Assembly (NCBI GenBank): GCA_039028975.1
Contig: JBCCHB010000035.1
Location: 1 to 64,000 of the forward strand
Reading direction: 5' to 3'
DNA from: JAHBNG01 sp039028975
GTDB taxonomy: Bacteria; Chloroflexota; Anaerolineae; Caldilineales; Caldilineaceae
DNA: 64,000 nt
Both the position numbers and the translations under genes were made by a program. Positions within the stretch are counted from its first letter, which is position 1. Each line of letters starts with the position of its first letter. Of the stretch, positions 19,242 through 29,784 are shown in pieces. The notes below the pieces were generated by a model, which worked only from the letters and a program-made list of their open reading frames with translations, made no database searches and had not been told where the DNA came from.

Positions 19242-22200
19242 ATGTACAGTAGACAATTCAAACAAATTCGGCTCGCCATCAACGCCCTCATGATCGCCGC
19301 GCTGCTCGCTGGCCTCATCCCGCCGCCGTTGGCCACCCACTTGGCGCAGACCGCAGCGTCCGAACCACTTGTCAAATTGGCTGAGGCAGCTACGGATAGT
19401 GTGGACGTGTTGCACCCCAAGCCAGATGTGGCCCTAGCCACGGGGCTTATCAACGGCACCGTCTTCCGGGATTTCAACAGCAACGGCACGCTTGACGTGG
19501 GTGAACCTGGTATCGGCACGATTGACGTTACCGTCTTTGATGCGGGTAGAAATACCTGTACGACATCGACCAGCGCAACAGGTACGTATAACATCAATAC
19601 TGGATCGTGCGGCAGCCTGACCGCGGGTCCATACCGTGTGGAATTTACCTTACCCACCGATGGCAGCTTGGATTTTCTGCAACCGAGTCCGGCGGGGACC
19701 ACAACCGTCCAATTTGTTGCTGATGGCGGTAGTACGGTAAATGCTGGTTTCCACTATCCAGGCGACTACTGCCAAAGCAATCCAGATTTGGCCGCGTCTT
19801 GCTATATCTCTGGAGATCCATCTGGCGGTGCGGCTGGATCGTCGGATGTCCTGGTTTCTTTTGCCTACAATAGCAGTGGTACCTCGCCCCCACCCAATCA
19901 TTTAGCCAACGGCAATGAGCTTGGCGCTACCTGGGGGCTGGCCTACCATCGGACAGAAAACCAGCTCTACACAGGGGCATTTCTGAAACGACACGTTGGA
20001 CTATTAGGTGGGCGTACCGGCGCTATCTACCGCACGGATGTTGCTGCACAGACGTCAAGCCTCTTTATCGACTTGAATAGCGTGACCGGCATCAACACCG
20101 GCGCAGAGCCAACGGTGCGCGACCTATCAACCAACCCCGCCAACCCAAGCTATGACAATGACGCTTTTGGGTTAGTCGGCAAAATTGGTCTGGGCGATTT
20201 AGAGATCTCTGATGATCAGACCACGCTCTACGCAATCAACCTCAATGATCGCCAACTGGTGACGATTGACATTCGTGATGGTGCTACGGTGAACCCCGAT
20301 CCAGCCACCGACATCTCTTTTGTCTCTACCCCTGACCCTGGATGCAGTAACGGCTTCGCCCGTCCCTTTGCTCTGAAATATCATCAGGGCTTGCTCTATG
20401 TGGGGGTTACTTGTACAGCGGAATCAGGTGGAACGGCCACGGACTTAAGCGCGCACGTTTACAGTTATGATGGGACTACCTTTTCCGCGAACCCCATCTT
20501 TTCGATCTCGGACATGACCTACACCAAAGGCAGAATCGACTCGAACTCCGTTCCTGCCGATGTCTGCACTACCTGGCGTCCATGGACTTCAGACTGGGCC
20601 GATGTCTCATTCACCAATTCTGACGAACCAGAAGATGTCTGTAATCCACAGCCTATCCTCTCAGATATCGAGTTTGATACGGATGGCTCGATGATTCTGG
20701 CTTTTATCGATAGACACGGCCATCAGGCTGGATATTTAAACCATGTTGTCGACCCAACGGAATCCAATGGGGCAGCACTAATTAGCATACTGAGCGGCGA
20801 GATCTTGAGAGTTGCGCTCGATAACGGCACCTATACGCTAGAGAATGCAGGGACAACCGCCAATGGAGGCGGGCTAGGTGCGTCTGGATACGGCCCTGGT
20901 GGCGGCAGCTATTATGATGACAATGTGACCCACGGATTTGGTTCACATTTCGAGGCCGCCATTGGTTCCCTCGCCCTCCTGCCCTCCTCTGGCCAGGTTG
21001 CTATGACCATTATGGATCCGAAGTTAGATCCGCTCAATGGCGGTATTAGCTCCAACCTGTACAGCGGTGGCATTGCCTGGCTCGACAATACATCGGGGGC
21101 GGCCCAAAGGGGATATCAGCTGTACGACATAAATGTCAGCGGCTCTTTCGGCAAGGCCAGTGGCTTAGGTGACCTGGAATTGCTCTGCCAACCCGTACCG
21201 TTGGAGATCGGCAACCGCGTCTGGTGGGATGCCAATGACAACGGCGTGCAAGATGCGGATGAAGCAGCCATTCCCGACGTGCAGCTTGAACTGTGGCTGG
21301 TCGATGCCAACGTCACGCTCAACGATGAAAATCCATTAGACACAGTCAATGACGCGACACTTGCCGCAACTACCATCACCGACAGTCAGGGCCGCTACTA
21401 TTTTAGCTATGAAGGCGATCCGCTCAAAGATGACGCCAATGGCTACGCTGATCAAGATTGGCAGAATAGCGAGACGGGCTTACGCCCCAATCGTACCTAC
21501 CAAGTCCGCATTCCCAACTACGACACAGGGGGCTCGGCCAACGAGACCGCCATCCGCGCGGCCAACGGTGGTATCGACTTTGAGCTGTCGGATAAGGATC
21601 AGGGTGGTGCCACCAACGGCGAAATCCGTGACTCCAATGCCTATGATAATCCCGGCAATGCTGCTGCAGTGGTCAATACGGGTGGACCGGGGCAGAATGA
21701 CCATACACTTGACTTTGGCTTTGCGTCACTTGCCGCCGTAGAAGTCAGTATCGGCAACCAGGTATGGGTCGATGGCAACGACAATGGGATCTTCGAAGTG
21801 GGCGAAGATATTGTACCCAATCTGCTGATGGAGCTGTGGGTGGATGTAGACGACGATGGGATTGCGGAGCCGCTTGGGCATGATGGTCTAACTGCCATCT
21901 TAACGACGACGACAAGTGCCAGCGGCCAGTACAGCTTTACCAATCTTATGGAGGGCAACTACTTTGTGCGCATCCCCGCGCCGCCGGTCGAAACGCCGCT
22001 ATCGAGCATTCCCCTCTCGGAACCGGACAACGGCGTAGACAATGACGACAACGGTGATCAGCCCGCGGGTCCCAACACGCAAATCCTCAGTCCGGTCGTC
22101 AACCTGACCGCGGGTGAAGAACCAGGCACAACCGGCGGCGGCAACTCTGATCATACAGTCGATTTTGGTCTGGTCGATCCCTTTATCGGCAATCTCGTCT

Positions 22201-25200
22201 GGCACGATCAGAACAACAATGGATTGGTCGATACCGGTGAGCCAGGGATCGCTGGCGTCACCGTGACGGTCCTCTATGATGGCGACGCTAGCGGTGGATT
22301 CACCGGCAGCGAGCTGACGCCGTACCGCACGACCCAGACCGACAGCAACGGCCTATATGTCTTCCCCGATCTGATTCCAAATGCCAATTACCAAGTAGTG
22401 ATTCCGATTGAGAACTTCCAAGCTGGCGGCGCGCTGGAGAATCTACCCTATTCCACCGACCCGACCGTCGCCGCAGACAATCAGATCGACGAGGATGACA
22501 ACGGCATTCAGAGCAGCGTTGGCATGACGGTCACCAGCGTGCTGATTCGCATTGATGTAGATGGCGAACCGATCGACGGCACAGGTACCAACGACGAATC
22601 AGGCCGGGGCAATACGCTCGACAATGGCGATGACAACAATGGTGATATGACCATTGACTTTGGCTTTACATCCGTCGAACCGCAGCAGCCGGTCTCTCTG
22701 GAGATTGTGAAGATCGTTCGCGGCGGCAGCGTCACCGCGCCCTTCAACGTGACCGTCACGGGTCCCAACGGCTACAATAACACAGTTGCCGTCGTGCCAG
22801 GTACACCCACCGAACTGACTAATCTCGCTCTTGGTACGTACACCGTGGTCGAAGAATCACCCATTTCCACCGGCGCGCCCGCGGGCTTTGCCTGGTTTGC
22901 GCCCAGCTACGAACCGGCTGGCGGCCGCGTCTCCATCAGCAGCGGTATGACCGGCACCATCACCGTCACCAACTACCTGGGGGAGATTCCAACCGGATCA
23001 ACTGGCGTCCTCACCGTCACTAAGATGGTCGACTGGGGCAGCAACACGCCCGACGCGGGGCAGCAGTTCGCCTACAGCATCGATGGACCGGCTGGCTTCA
23101 CCACCATCAACGACACCATCGTTGACGGTGGCACCATGACCTACAGCGTGCCTGCCGGCATCTACACCGTGACCGAGACCTCACCTGGTACAGGCTGGGT
23201 GACGACCTACACCGTCAGCAGCACGGTTTCATCGACGAGCGGCGTGGTGGATTTGAGTTCGGTTAGCGTCACATCAGTTGCGCCAGCCGCCATCAGCGGA
23301 ACCGTCTTCCGCGACTTCAACAGCGACGGCGAATTGACCGCCAACGGCTCCATCACTGAAATCGGGCTGGCGGGCGTTACCGTCACTGCCTATGGCCCAG
23401 ACGGCAACGCAGTTGGCAACACGACCAGCGGCAGCGATGGCACCTATTCGCTCACGCCAAGTACAAACGGCCCGTGGCGTATCGAGTTTACCGATTTGCC
23501 CGCTGGTTACGAGCCGAGCTTTATGGGAAGCGACAACAGCAGCATTCAACTAGTCACAACGAGCGGCGCAACGGGCATTGACTTTGCTGCGAACCGCCCC
23601 GCCGATTATTGCCAAAGCAATCCAAGCTTGGCTACTGTCTGTTACATCAATGGCGATAGCAGTGGCAATGAGGACGTTCTCGTCAGTTTTGCTTACGACA
23701 ACAGCGGCACAGCGCCAGCACCTACGCATGAGGCCGTTGCTAGCCAGATTGGTTCAACATGGGGGGTTGCCTACCAGCGCAGCACCGAGCAGCTTTACAC
23801 GTCAGCCTTTGTTAAGCGTCATGTAGGGCTGAATGAGGAGCCAGCCGGAACGCCGCTGCCCGGCGCCATCTATCGCTTGAGTGCAGACGGTAATGACGCC
23901 AACGATACGACACCCCTTTGGCTGAACCTAGAGGGTACCATTGACAGCGCTGGCAACCCAATCGATGTCGGCGCAGTTCCCGATAGTGGCACACGCGGCT
24001 TAGGTGCTGTTGGCGACCCTTCAAACGATCCAGATGTCTTCAGCCAAATTGGTTCAGTGGGATTAGGCGACATTGACATTGCTGATGATGAAAGTGCCTT
24101 GTGGGTGACCAATCTACAGCAGCAAGCGCTGCATCGTGTCGCTATCAACGCAGATGGTTCAGCGGGTACAGTTGACACCTTTGCCATTCCAACAGCGCAA
24201 TGTAACACAAACGCTTCGCTCTTTATCGATAGTGGAGCCACCGATGGTGCGCTTGATAGCTGGAGCGGTGATGGGTACTACCTAAGCGGTAACCCATTCA
24301 CAACCCCATCCGGTGTCAACACAACCCCCGCTGGCGTAGATGCCGCGCCAGCGTTCGTTTACCAAACCGTGCGTGGCGGTTCTTCGTTGATACAGTATCG
24401 TATTCCAGTACCCAGTGGTGACTACGATCTTAAGCTTCATTTTGCCGAGCTGGGCTTCAACGCCAACGGACAACGCATCTTTGACGTCAATATCGAAGGC
24501 AACACCGAACTGAATGACTATGACATTCATGCCGCGGCCGGTGGACAATTTATTGCTCAGGTCGAAACCATCTCCGTAACCGTAAACGATGGCTTGTTAG
24601 AGATCGATCTGATGGCCTCTGTGTCTGTGGCGAGCTTGGCCGGTCTCGAAATCGTTCCAACGAGCGGACAGAGCTTCAACGACGCCCGCCCCTTTGCTGT
24701 GAAGACTGACAATGATGATGTCTACATCGGCGTCGTCTGTACCGCCGAGTACACGCAGAACACAGCCGACCTTCATGCCCACATCTACAGGCTGAATAGC
24801 GGTGCAGCACCATTTGTGCCCGTCTTCGACTTTGCGTTGGACTACCCGAAAGGGCCGGCGGATGAACAGGGCGTTGCGCCCCCCAATTGCAATGCAATCA
24901 CCGGCTGGTTCCCATGGACAACGGTGATGCAACCTGTCTGTAACACGACGACAAACACAGCCGTTTACCCCCAGCCAATCTTGTCCGATATCGAATTCGA
25001 TGTGGATGGTTCCATGATGCTTGGCTTTATGGATCGCTTTGGTCATCAGGCTGGGCATGGCAACTATGGATTAACCGGAACAACGCCCTTTAGTTCAGTC
25101 ATCGGTGGCGACATTCTGCGCGTCTGTAACGTCAACGGCAGCTACGTGTTGGAAGGTGGCGCAGGCTGTGCCAACAACGCAGCCAACAACCAAGGTCCAG

Positions 25201-28016
25201 GGGGTGGTGAGTATTATCAAGGGGATAGGTATTTTAATACAGACGATACGTACGTTCCCCATGCCGAGACGAGCCTAGGTGGTCTTGTGTTCTTGCCCGG
25301 TTCAGGAGAAGTAGCACTCACGTCTATGGATCCCCTTGATGGAACCAGTGCCCAGTTTAGTTCGGGCGGCGTCACCTTTCTGAATAATAACAGTGGCGCC
25401 AAAGACGATAGCTATCGCCTCTATGCCATTGGAGATACAGGCACATTTGGCAAAGCTGCTGGCCTAGGCGATTTAGAGATCATGTGCCTAGCAGCCCCCC
25501 TCGAAATCGGCAACCGCGTTTGGGATGACTACGATGGCAACGGCGTACAGGATGCAGGCGAACCGGGCCTCAACGGCGTACAGGTCACGCTAGAACAGGC
25601 GGGGCAAGCACCGCAACAGGTCAACACCAGTGGCGACGGCAACTATGTCTTCACGGTCGAGCCACACACGCCCTACACCATCACCGTAGCAACACCCGCA
25701 GGCTACAGCCTGACTACGCCCAATGCCGAAGCGGTCAGCGGCAGCACAACCAGCAACGACGCCATCCTCGACGTGCGCGATAGCGATGCGCTGTTGGTCA
25801 ACGGCACGCCCACCATTCTCTATACGTCTGGTAGTGCAGGGCAGAACAACCACGGCCTCGACTTTGGTTTTGCCCAGCCTGCCAGTGGTCAGGTGGATAT
25901 CGAAAACAGAGTGCCGGAGGACCTATCTTCCATTGCGATTGTCAAGATGCTCAACACGCCACCCACGGTCACGGTCGGTGCCCAAATCTCCTTCACCATC
26001 CGCATCACCAACACGGGCGGGGTCACCATCACAACCTTGCCACTGACCGATACCTATGACGCGACGTATCTTGCCTTCAACACCATCGCCGATGCGACTG
26101 GACCTAACCCAGCTACGACTGTCAATGCCAACAGCGTCTATTGGGCCGATGCAACGACCTATGATGGCAACGGAGGCGAGCTGATTCCAGGTGAAACGCT
26201 GGACATTATCGTCGTCTTTGATACGGTTGCCGACACCACAGGTGCCGCTGGCGGGAGCGCAGATTGTAGCGAGGGGGTGGGGAATACGTACAACAAAGCG
26301 ACCGCTATGGGCATGGATGCCTGTGCCGAGGTACCCATCACCCCAACCGAACCCAAGCTAACCTTGGGCGACTATATCTGGCACGACATCGACAACAATG
26401 GCACACAAGATGCCAACGAACCAGGCATCGACGGCGTGCTGGTCTACCTGTGGGAGCTGGACGGCAGCAACAACCCCATCCTCACATCGCTGATTACAAC
26501 GACGACCACAACGACCAATACAGGGGGCGGGCCGGTCTCTGGCTTCTATCAGTTTAATGTACCTAGCGGCAAAAGCTATCGGGTGGAAGTGGCCAGCAGC
26601 AACTTCGACCCAGGCGGTCCGCTGGAAGGCTTTGTGCTGGGGGCCAACCAGGGTACCATCAACAACGATGCCGACCCCGACCAGACGGCCAACAATGTGA
26701 CCGTCAATGATGATACGCTGGACTTTGGCTTCTACTGTGCATTCGATCTGGCGCTAGACAAGAAACTAGCCCTGGGTCAGCCCGCCACCATTGCACCAGG
26801 GGACAACGTGACCTTCACCATCACGGTCTACAACCAAGGTGTGGTCACTGCAACCAGCATCACCATTGCCGATTATGTCCCGACCGGCTTCATAGTGGCT
26901 GGCGGTGGCTGGACAGGCACAAGCGGCACAGTTAACCAAACACTGGCCGCCACCCTGACGCCCAGCGGCACAGTCAGTGACTCGCTCACTATCGACATTG
27001 TGCTGACAGCAGGCGCAGCCCTCAGCGGCACCTACACCAACGTCGCCGAGATCATCACCTATACCACGTCGATTGTGGATGGCAATGGTAGTCCGCTGCC
27101 CGATTCGGACTCGACCCCTGACAGCACAGACGGCAACGGTACAGGCGAAAGCACGGATCTAGTTGATGATGAGATCACCGAGGATGGCACCAACGGCGGC
27201 GATGAGGACGACCACGACCCCGCCTCGGTAACGGTCGTAGCAGCTGTTCCCACCATTGCCGTAGACAAGCAGTTTAACGGTCAAGGCGATTATCGGGTCG
27301 GCGAGACCATCTCCTTCACCATCCGCATTACTAATACAGGCGATGCAGTCATCGATACATTACCACTAGAGGACCGCTACAGCAGCGCGTTCATTACCTA
27401 CGTCAGCGCTAATCCCGCGCCAAGCAGCGTAGCCGGCGGCCTCCTCACCTGGACAGACGTGTTGAGCAGCACCAATGATCTGGACGGGCTAGGGCTGGGC
27501 GAATCGGTCGGCGTGGTCGTCACCTTCACGACTGAGGCAGATACGACCTTGCTACCAGCTATTGCCCCCTGCACGCAAGCCGGACACGCGCCCAACGTGG
27601 CCCGTTCGGTCGGTGCCACCGCAGGCACACAAGTGGTCGTGGAAGATGCCGACGACAGCAGTTGCGATTCGGTGCAGATTCTCAACCCTACTGCGGTGCA
27701 GATCGCCGTGGGCAGCATGAGCCAAACAGCCGATGGCGTGCTGGTAGCCTGGACCACCGAGAGCGAGAACAATATCGCTGGCTTCTACATCTGGAAAGCG
27801 AGTGGCGTGGTGGCGGAGGTACGCAGCAGCGAGATGATCCTTGCAACGAACACTGGTCAATCAACTGGTGCCAGCTATCAGTGGCTGGACGCAGGCGCAA
27901 CCCTCAACCGAGGCGATGTCTATATACTGGACATTGTGAAGCGTAATGGCACAATTGAGCGGGTCATTCTCGGCGTTATGAATATAGTCGATCTCTTCTT
28001 GCCCGTGGCGAAATAG
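19242..28016 (+). CDS. Giant surface protein C (no head domain, two modules)
   Basis: Predicted exported protein of 2924 aa. AGGAG at 19231-19235, 6 nt before ATG 19242, decides the start; an ATG at 19238 is out of frame. The signal-like segment (INALMIAALLAGLIPPP) is followed almost directly by SdrD_B (68-174), without the lectin-like head of A, B or D. Then module 1 (176-649), three SdrD_B-like domains (653-1144), a SpaA/Cna_B-like pair (1150-1343), SdrD_B (1348-1455), and module 2 (1456-2082) with a malectin-like insert (about 1655-1813). Then SdrD_B, DUF11, SdrD_B (2373-2498), two DUF11 (2500-2813), the C-terminal domain, and the tail LFLPVAK. The SpaA pair and neighbouring SdrD_B are close relatives of those in gene A, while the 3' end is shared with gene B. 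Surface adhesin-like role inferred. It is followed by a bidirectional terminator and a convergent nuclease-like gene. Confidence 0.95.
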   Translation: MYSRQFKQIRLAINALMIAALLAGLIPPPLATHLAQTAASEPLVKLAEAATDSVDVLHPKPDVALATGLINGTVFRDFNSNGTLDVGEPGIGTIDVTVFDAGRNTCTTSTSATGTYNINTGSCGSLTAGPYRVEFTLPTDGSLDFLQPSPAGTTTVQFVADGGSTVNAGFHYPGDYCQSNPDLAASCYISGDPSGGAAGSSDVLVSFAYNSSGTSPPPNHLANGNELGATWGLAYHRTENQLYTGAFLKRHVGLLGGRTGAIYRTDVAAQTSSLFIDLNSVTGINTGAEPTVRDLSTNPANPSYDNDAFGLVGKIGLGDLEISDDQTTLYAINLNDRQLVTIDIRDGATVNPDPATDISFVSTPDPGCSNGFARPFALKYHQGLLYVGVTCTAESGGTATDLSAHVYSYDGTTFSANPIFSISDMTYTKGRIDSNSVPADVCTTWRPWTSDWADVSFTNSDEPEDVCNPQPILSDIEFDTDGSMILAFIDRHGHQAGYLNHVVDPTESNGAALISILSGEILRVALDNGTYTLENAGTTANGGGLGASGYGPGGGSYYDDNVTHGFGSHFEAAIGSLALLPSSGQVAMTIMDPKLDPLNGGISSNLYSGGIAWLDNTSGAAQRGYQLYDINVSGSFGKASGLGDLELLCQPVPLEIGNRVWWDANDNGVQDADEAAIPDVQLELWLVDANVTLNDENPLDTVNDATLAATTITDSQGRYYFSYEGDPLKDDANGYADQDWQNSETGLRPNRTYQVRIPNYDTGGSANETAIRAANGGIDFELSDKDQGGATNGEIRDSNAYDNPGNAAAVVNTGGPGQNDHTLDFGFASLAAVEVSIGNQVWVDGNDNGIFEVGEDIVPNLLMELWVDVDDDGIAEPLGHDGLTAILTTTTSASGQYSFTNLMEGNYFVRIPAPPVETPLSSIPLSEPDNGVDNDDNGDQPAGPNTQILSPVVNLTAGEEPGTTGGGNSDHTVDFGLVDPFIGNLVWHDQNNNGLVDTGEPGIAGVTVTVLYDGDASGGFTGSELTPYRTTQTDSNGLYVFPDLIPNANYQVVIPIENFQAGGALENLPYSTDPTVAADNQIDEDDNGIQSSVGMTVTSVLIRIDVDGEPIDGTGTNDESGRGNTLDNGDDNNGDMTIDFGFTSVEPQQPVSLEIVKIVRGGSVTAPFNVTVTGPNGYNNTVAVVPGTPTELTNLALGTYTVVEESPISTGAPAGFAWFAPSYEPAGGRVSISSGMTGTITVTNYLGEIPTGSTGVLTVTKMVDWGSNTPDAGQQFAYSIDGPAGFTTINDTIVDGGTMTYSVPAGIYTVTETSPGTGWVTTYTVSSTVSSTSGVVDLSSVSVTSVAPAAISGTVFRDFNSDGELTANGSITEIGLAGVTVTAYGPDGNAVGNTTSGSDGTYSLTPSTNGPWRIEFTDLPAGYEPSFMGSDNSSIQLVTTSGATGIDFAANRPADYCQSNPSLATVCYINGDSSGNEDVLVSFAYDNSGTAPAPTHEAVASQIGSTWGVAYQRSTEQLYTSAFVKRHVGLNEEPAGTPLPGAIYRLSADGNDANDTTPLWLNLEGTIDSAGNPIDVGAVPDSGTRGLGAVGDPSNDPDVFSQIGSVGLGDIDIADDESALWVTNLQQQALHRVAINADGSAGTVDTFAIPTAQCNTNASLFIDSGATDGALDSWSGDGYYLSGNPFTTPSGVNTTPAGVDAAPAFVYQTVRGGSSLIQYRIPVPSGDYDLKLHFAELGFNANGQRIFDVNIEGNTELNDYDIHAAAGGQFIAQVETISVTVNDGLLEIDLMASVSVASLAGLEIVPTSGQSFNDARPFAVKTDNDDVYIGVVCTAEYTQNTADLHAHIYRLNSGAAPFVPVFDFALDYPKGPADEQGVAPPNCNAITGWFPWTTVMQPVCNTTTNTAVYPQPILSDIEFDVDGSMMLGFMDRFGHQAGHGNYGLTGTTPFSSVIGGDILRVCNVNGSYVLEGGAGCANNAANNQGPGGGEYYQGDRYFNTDDTYVPHAETSLGGLVFLPGSGEVALTSMDPLDGTSAQFSSGGVTFLNNNSGAKDDSYRLYAIGDTGTFGKAAGLGDLEIMCLAAPLEIGNRVWDDYDGNGVQDAGEPGLNGVQVTLEQAGQAPQQVNTSGDGNYVFTVEPHTPYTITVATPAGYSLTTPNAEAVSGSTTSNDAILDVRDSDALLVNGTPTILYTSGSAGQNNHGLDFGFAQPASGQVDIENRVPEDLSSIAIVKMLNTPPTVTVGAQISFTIRITNTGGVTITTLPLTDTYDATYLAFNTIADATGPNPATTVNANSVYWADATTYDGNGGELIPGETLDIIVVFDTVADTTGAAGGSADCSEGVGNTYNKATAMGMDACAEVPITPTEPKLTLGDYIWHDIDNNGTQDANEPGIDGVLVYLWELDGSNNPILTSLITTTTTTTNTGGGPVSGFYQFNVPSGKSYRVEVASSNFDPGGPLEGFVLGANQGTINNDADPDQTANNVTVNDDTLDFGFYCAFDLALDKKLALGQPATIAPGDNVTFTITVYNQGVVTATSITIADYVPTGFIVAGGGWTGTSGTVNQTLAATLTPSGTVSDSLTIDIVLTAGAALSGTYTNVAEIITYTTSIVDGNGSPLPDSDSTPDSTDGNGTGESTDLVDDEITEDGTNGGDEDDHDPASVTVVAAVPTIAVDKQFNGQGDYRVGETISFTIRITNTGDAVIDTLPLEDRYSSAFITYVSANPAPSSVAGGLLTWTDVLSSTNDLDGLGLGESVGVVVTFTTEADTTLLPAIAPCTQAGHAPNVARSVGATAGTQVVVEDADDSSCDSVQILNPTAVQIAVGSMSQTADGVLVAWTTESENNIAGFYIWKASGVVAEVRSSEMILATNTGQSTGASYQWLDAGATLNRGDVYILDIVKRNGTIERVILGVMNIVDLFLPVAK

Positions 28017-28027
28017 AAGATGAATAA

Positions 28028-28101
28028 GATGATGGGATGATGAAGATGATTGGGAAATGTAGCTATTTGCATTACCCGATCATCTCAATCATCCTGTCAT
28101 C
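28028..28101. terminator. Bidirectional terminator between gene C and the 28089-29630 gene
   Basis: Arms 28028-28054 and 28075-28101 are 27 nt each with about five mismatches, several of them G-U tolerant, and a 20-nt loop. The element begins 12 bp after the gene C stop and runs into the last few codons of the convergent gene. Its GATGATGGGATGATG-type sequence is related to the element after gene A at 9718-9773. Confidence 0.65.
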
Positions 28102-29630
28102 TCCATCATTTTCCAGTCATCGACCGTCTTCTGTTCACTGCTAAAGTTAATCCCCAGCAGGACTCTGGGGCGAAGGTCAGCGGTGTACTTGTCGGCGTAG
28201 CCTTTGTCCTGAATCTGCTTTAATGCCTCTTCTGCGCTCTTGTCCAGCTTGAATTCGAGGATATAGATGTGGGTTGGGGTTTTTACCACGCAATCAAGCC
28301 GTCCGTCGTTGGTATTGACTTCGGCGTCGGTGTATTGGCCAAGATAGAAAAAGACCAAGTAGATGAGGCTGTGGTAGTAAGCTTCAGCATTTTTAATGAA
28401 AATCTGAGAAGGGATGTTCTTGAAGATGCTCTTGATGAGTGTAATTAGTCGCTCCATATCGTTGGCGTTGAACACTTCATAGAGCTGCACGACCATTGGG
28501 GTCGCCAACGTGCCGTGATCTTGACGCAGATCGCTAATCATGTAGTCGAGCAGAGATTCTTTGACCTCGGCATTCGGGTAATCGAGCGTATACAGCCCAA
28601 ATTTTTCCTTAGACTTAATGGTTAGGTAGCCGGTTTGGAAGAGAATCGGGATGGCCTGCAGGTTCTCGATATCATAGCTAGAAAGCGTTCGTTCGCTTAC
28701 GGTCAGGTCCTCCAACTTATAGAGCCAATCTCGTTTCATAAGTGCGAGCAAGAAAGAGGGCGTTCCAGTCTCAAACCAGAAATTACGAAACTCAGCTTCT
28801 TGGAAGAAGCTTAAGACCGAAAAAGGGTTGTAGACATAGGTCACGCCATTCCATGAATAGCCGTTGTACCAGTGGCGCAGCTGGTCGAGCAATTCGTTAT
28901 GCTCAAGGTCTAGTATCGATGCCGCTTCCGCAATATAAGGTGCAAAGTTCTGCTCCACCTCTTCTTGCGTATAGCCCGTTAATGAAGCAAATCGGCGGTT
29001 TAGTGTGATATCGGTCAGGTTATTTAGATCCGAAAAAATCGAGACCTTGCTGAACTTGGAGACACCTGTAATCAACAGAAATTCGATATGGGGGTCGCTA
29101 TCCTTAATGACCGAATAGAAGGTCTTGAGAATGTCACGGTGTGCAGTAGCCTGCGCGATATCATCCAGATAGTCAATGATGGGTTTGTCATATTCATCGA
29201 TGAGCAACACGACCTTGCCTTTTTTGGACAGCTTACGGATTAACTCGGCAAACATGGTTTTGACAGTCGTGCCATCAAGTTGAATGCCATGCATAAATGC
29301 TTGGTCGGTCAACATTTTTTTGATGCCTTCTGACAGACCACTTTCTTGGTAATCGACACTGCTAAAGGAGATGTGAATAACCGGACGAACTTTCTCCCAC
29401 TCCCATTGATCCTCGAGCCACAGGTCCGCGAACAATTCGCGTTGGCCTAAGTAAATGGATTTAATCGTCGAGAGCGTCAACGACTTGCCTGAACGCCGCG
29501 GTCGCGAAAGAAAGAAATACTTGCCCGACGTAATTAAGCGATGGATGGCCTCTGTCTTATCGACATAGAGGTAATCCTCTTCTATGATGTCCGAAAAGGT
29601 CTGGATGCCAATAGGGAGTTTTTTCAACAT
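28089..29630 (-). CDS. AAA-ATPase-like protein with C-terminal PD-(D/E)XK nuclease domain
   Basis: Cytoplasmic protein of 513 aa from ATG 29630 (MLKKLPIGIQTF, the usual start of this family); the upstream in-frame ATG at 29660 adds only MSLLTRRDTI. The N-terminal part is the AAA-ATPase_like family (PF09820 type): P-loop variant RPRRSGKS at 43-50 and Walker B LLIDEYDKP with D145-E146. The C-terminal part is PDDEXK_9-like (PF08011 type): GRLDC with D446 and ILEFKLDKSAEEALKQI with E459 and K461, the nuclease signature. All key residues are present, so the gene looks intact. The family is abundant in multiple copies in Bacteroidota, Chloroflexota and others; its biological role is not settled, and defence or mobile-element links have been suggested. 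It is convergent with gene C, and a degraded sister copy lies after gene B. Confidence 0.93.
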   Translation of the reverse strand: MLKKLPIGIQTFSDIIEEDYLYVDKTEAIHRLITSGKYFFLSRPRRSGKSLTLSTIKSIYLGQRELFADLWLEDQWEWEKVRPVIHISFSSVDYQESGLSEGIKKMLTDQAFMHGIQLDGTTVKTMFAELIRKLSKKGKVVLLIDEYDKPIIDYLDDIAQATAHRDILKTFYSVIKDSDPHIEFLLITGVSKFSKVSIFSDLNNLTDITLNRRFASLTGYTQEEVEQNFAPYIAEAASILDLEHNELLDQLRHWYNGYSWNGVTYVYNPFSVLSFFQEAEFRNFWFETGTPSFLLALMKRDWLYKLEDLTVSERTLSSYDIENLQAIPILFQTGYLTIKSKEKFGLYTLDYPNAEVKESLLDYMISDLRQDHGTLATPMVVQLYEVFNANDMERLITLIKSIFKNIPSQIFIKNAEAYYHSLIYLVFFYLGQYTDAEVNTNDGRLDCVVKTPTHIYILEFKLDKSAEEALKQIQDKGYADKYTADLRPRVLLGINFSSEQKTVDDWKMMEMTG

Positions 29631-29784
29631 GATTGTATCTCGTCTTGTCAACAAACTCACTTGTCACGCCACAAAAAACAAGTCTGCTAGATTATACCAT
29701 ACTGTTCAAGGTTGCTGCGTAGCAGGGTGACAGAGTAGCAGGGTTGCAAAATTGCAGGTGGAACGTCAGTCAGCGACAATTCGT

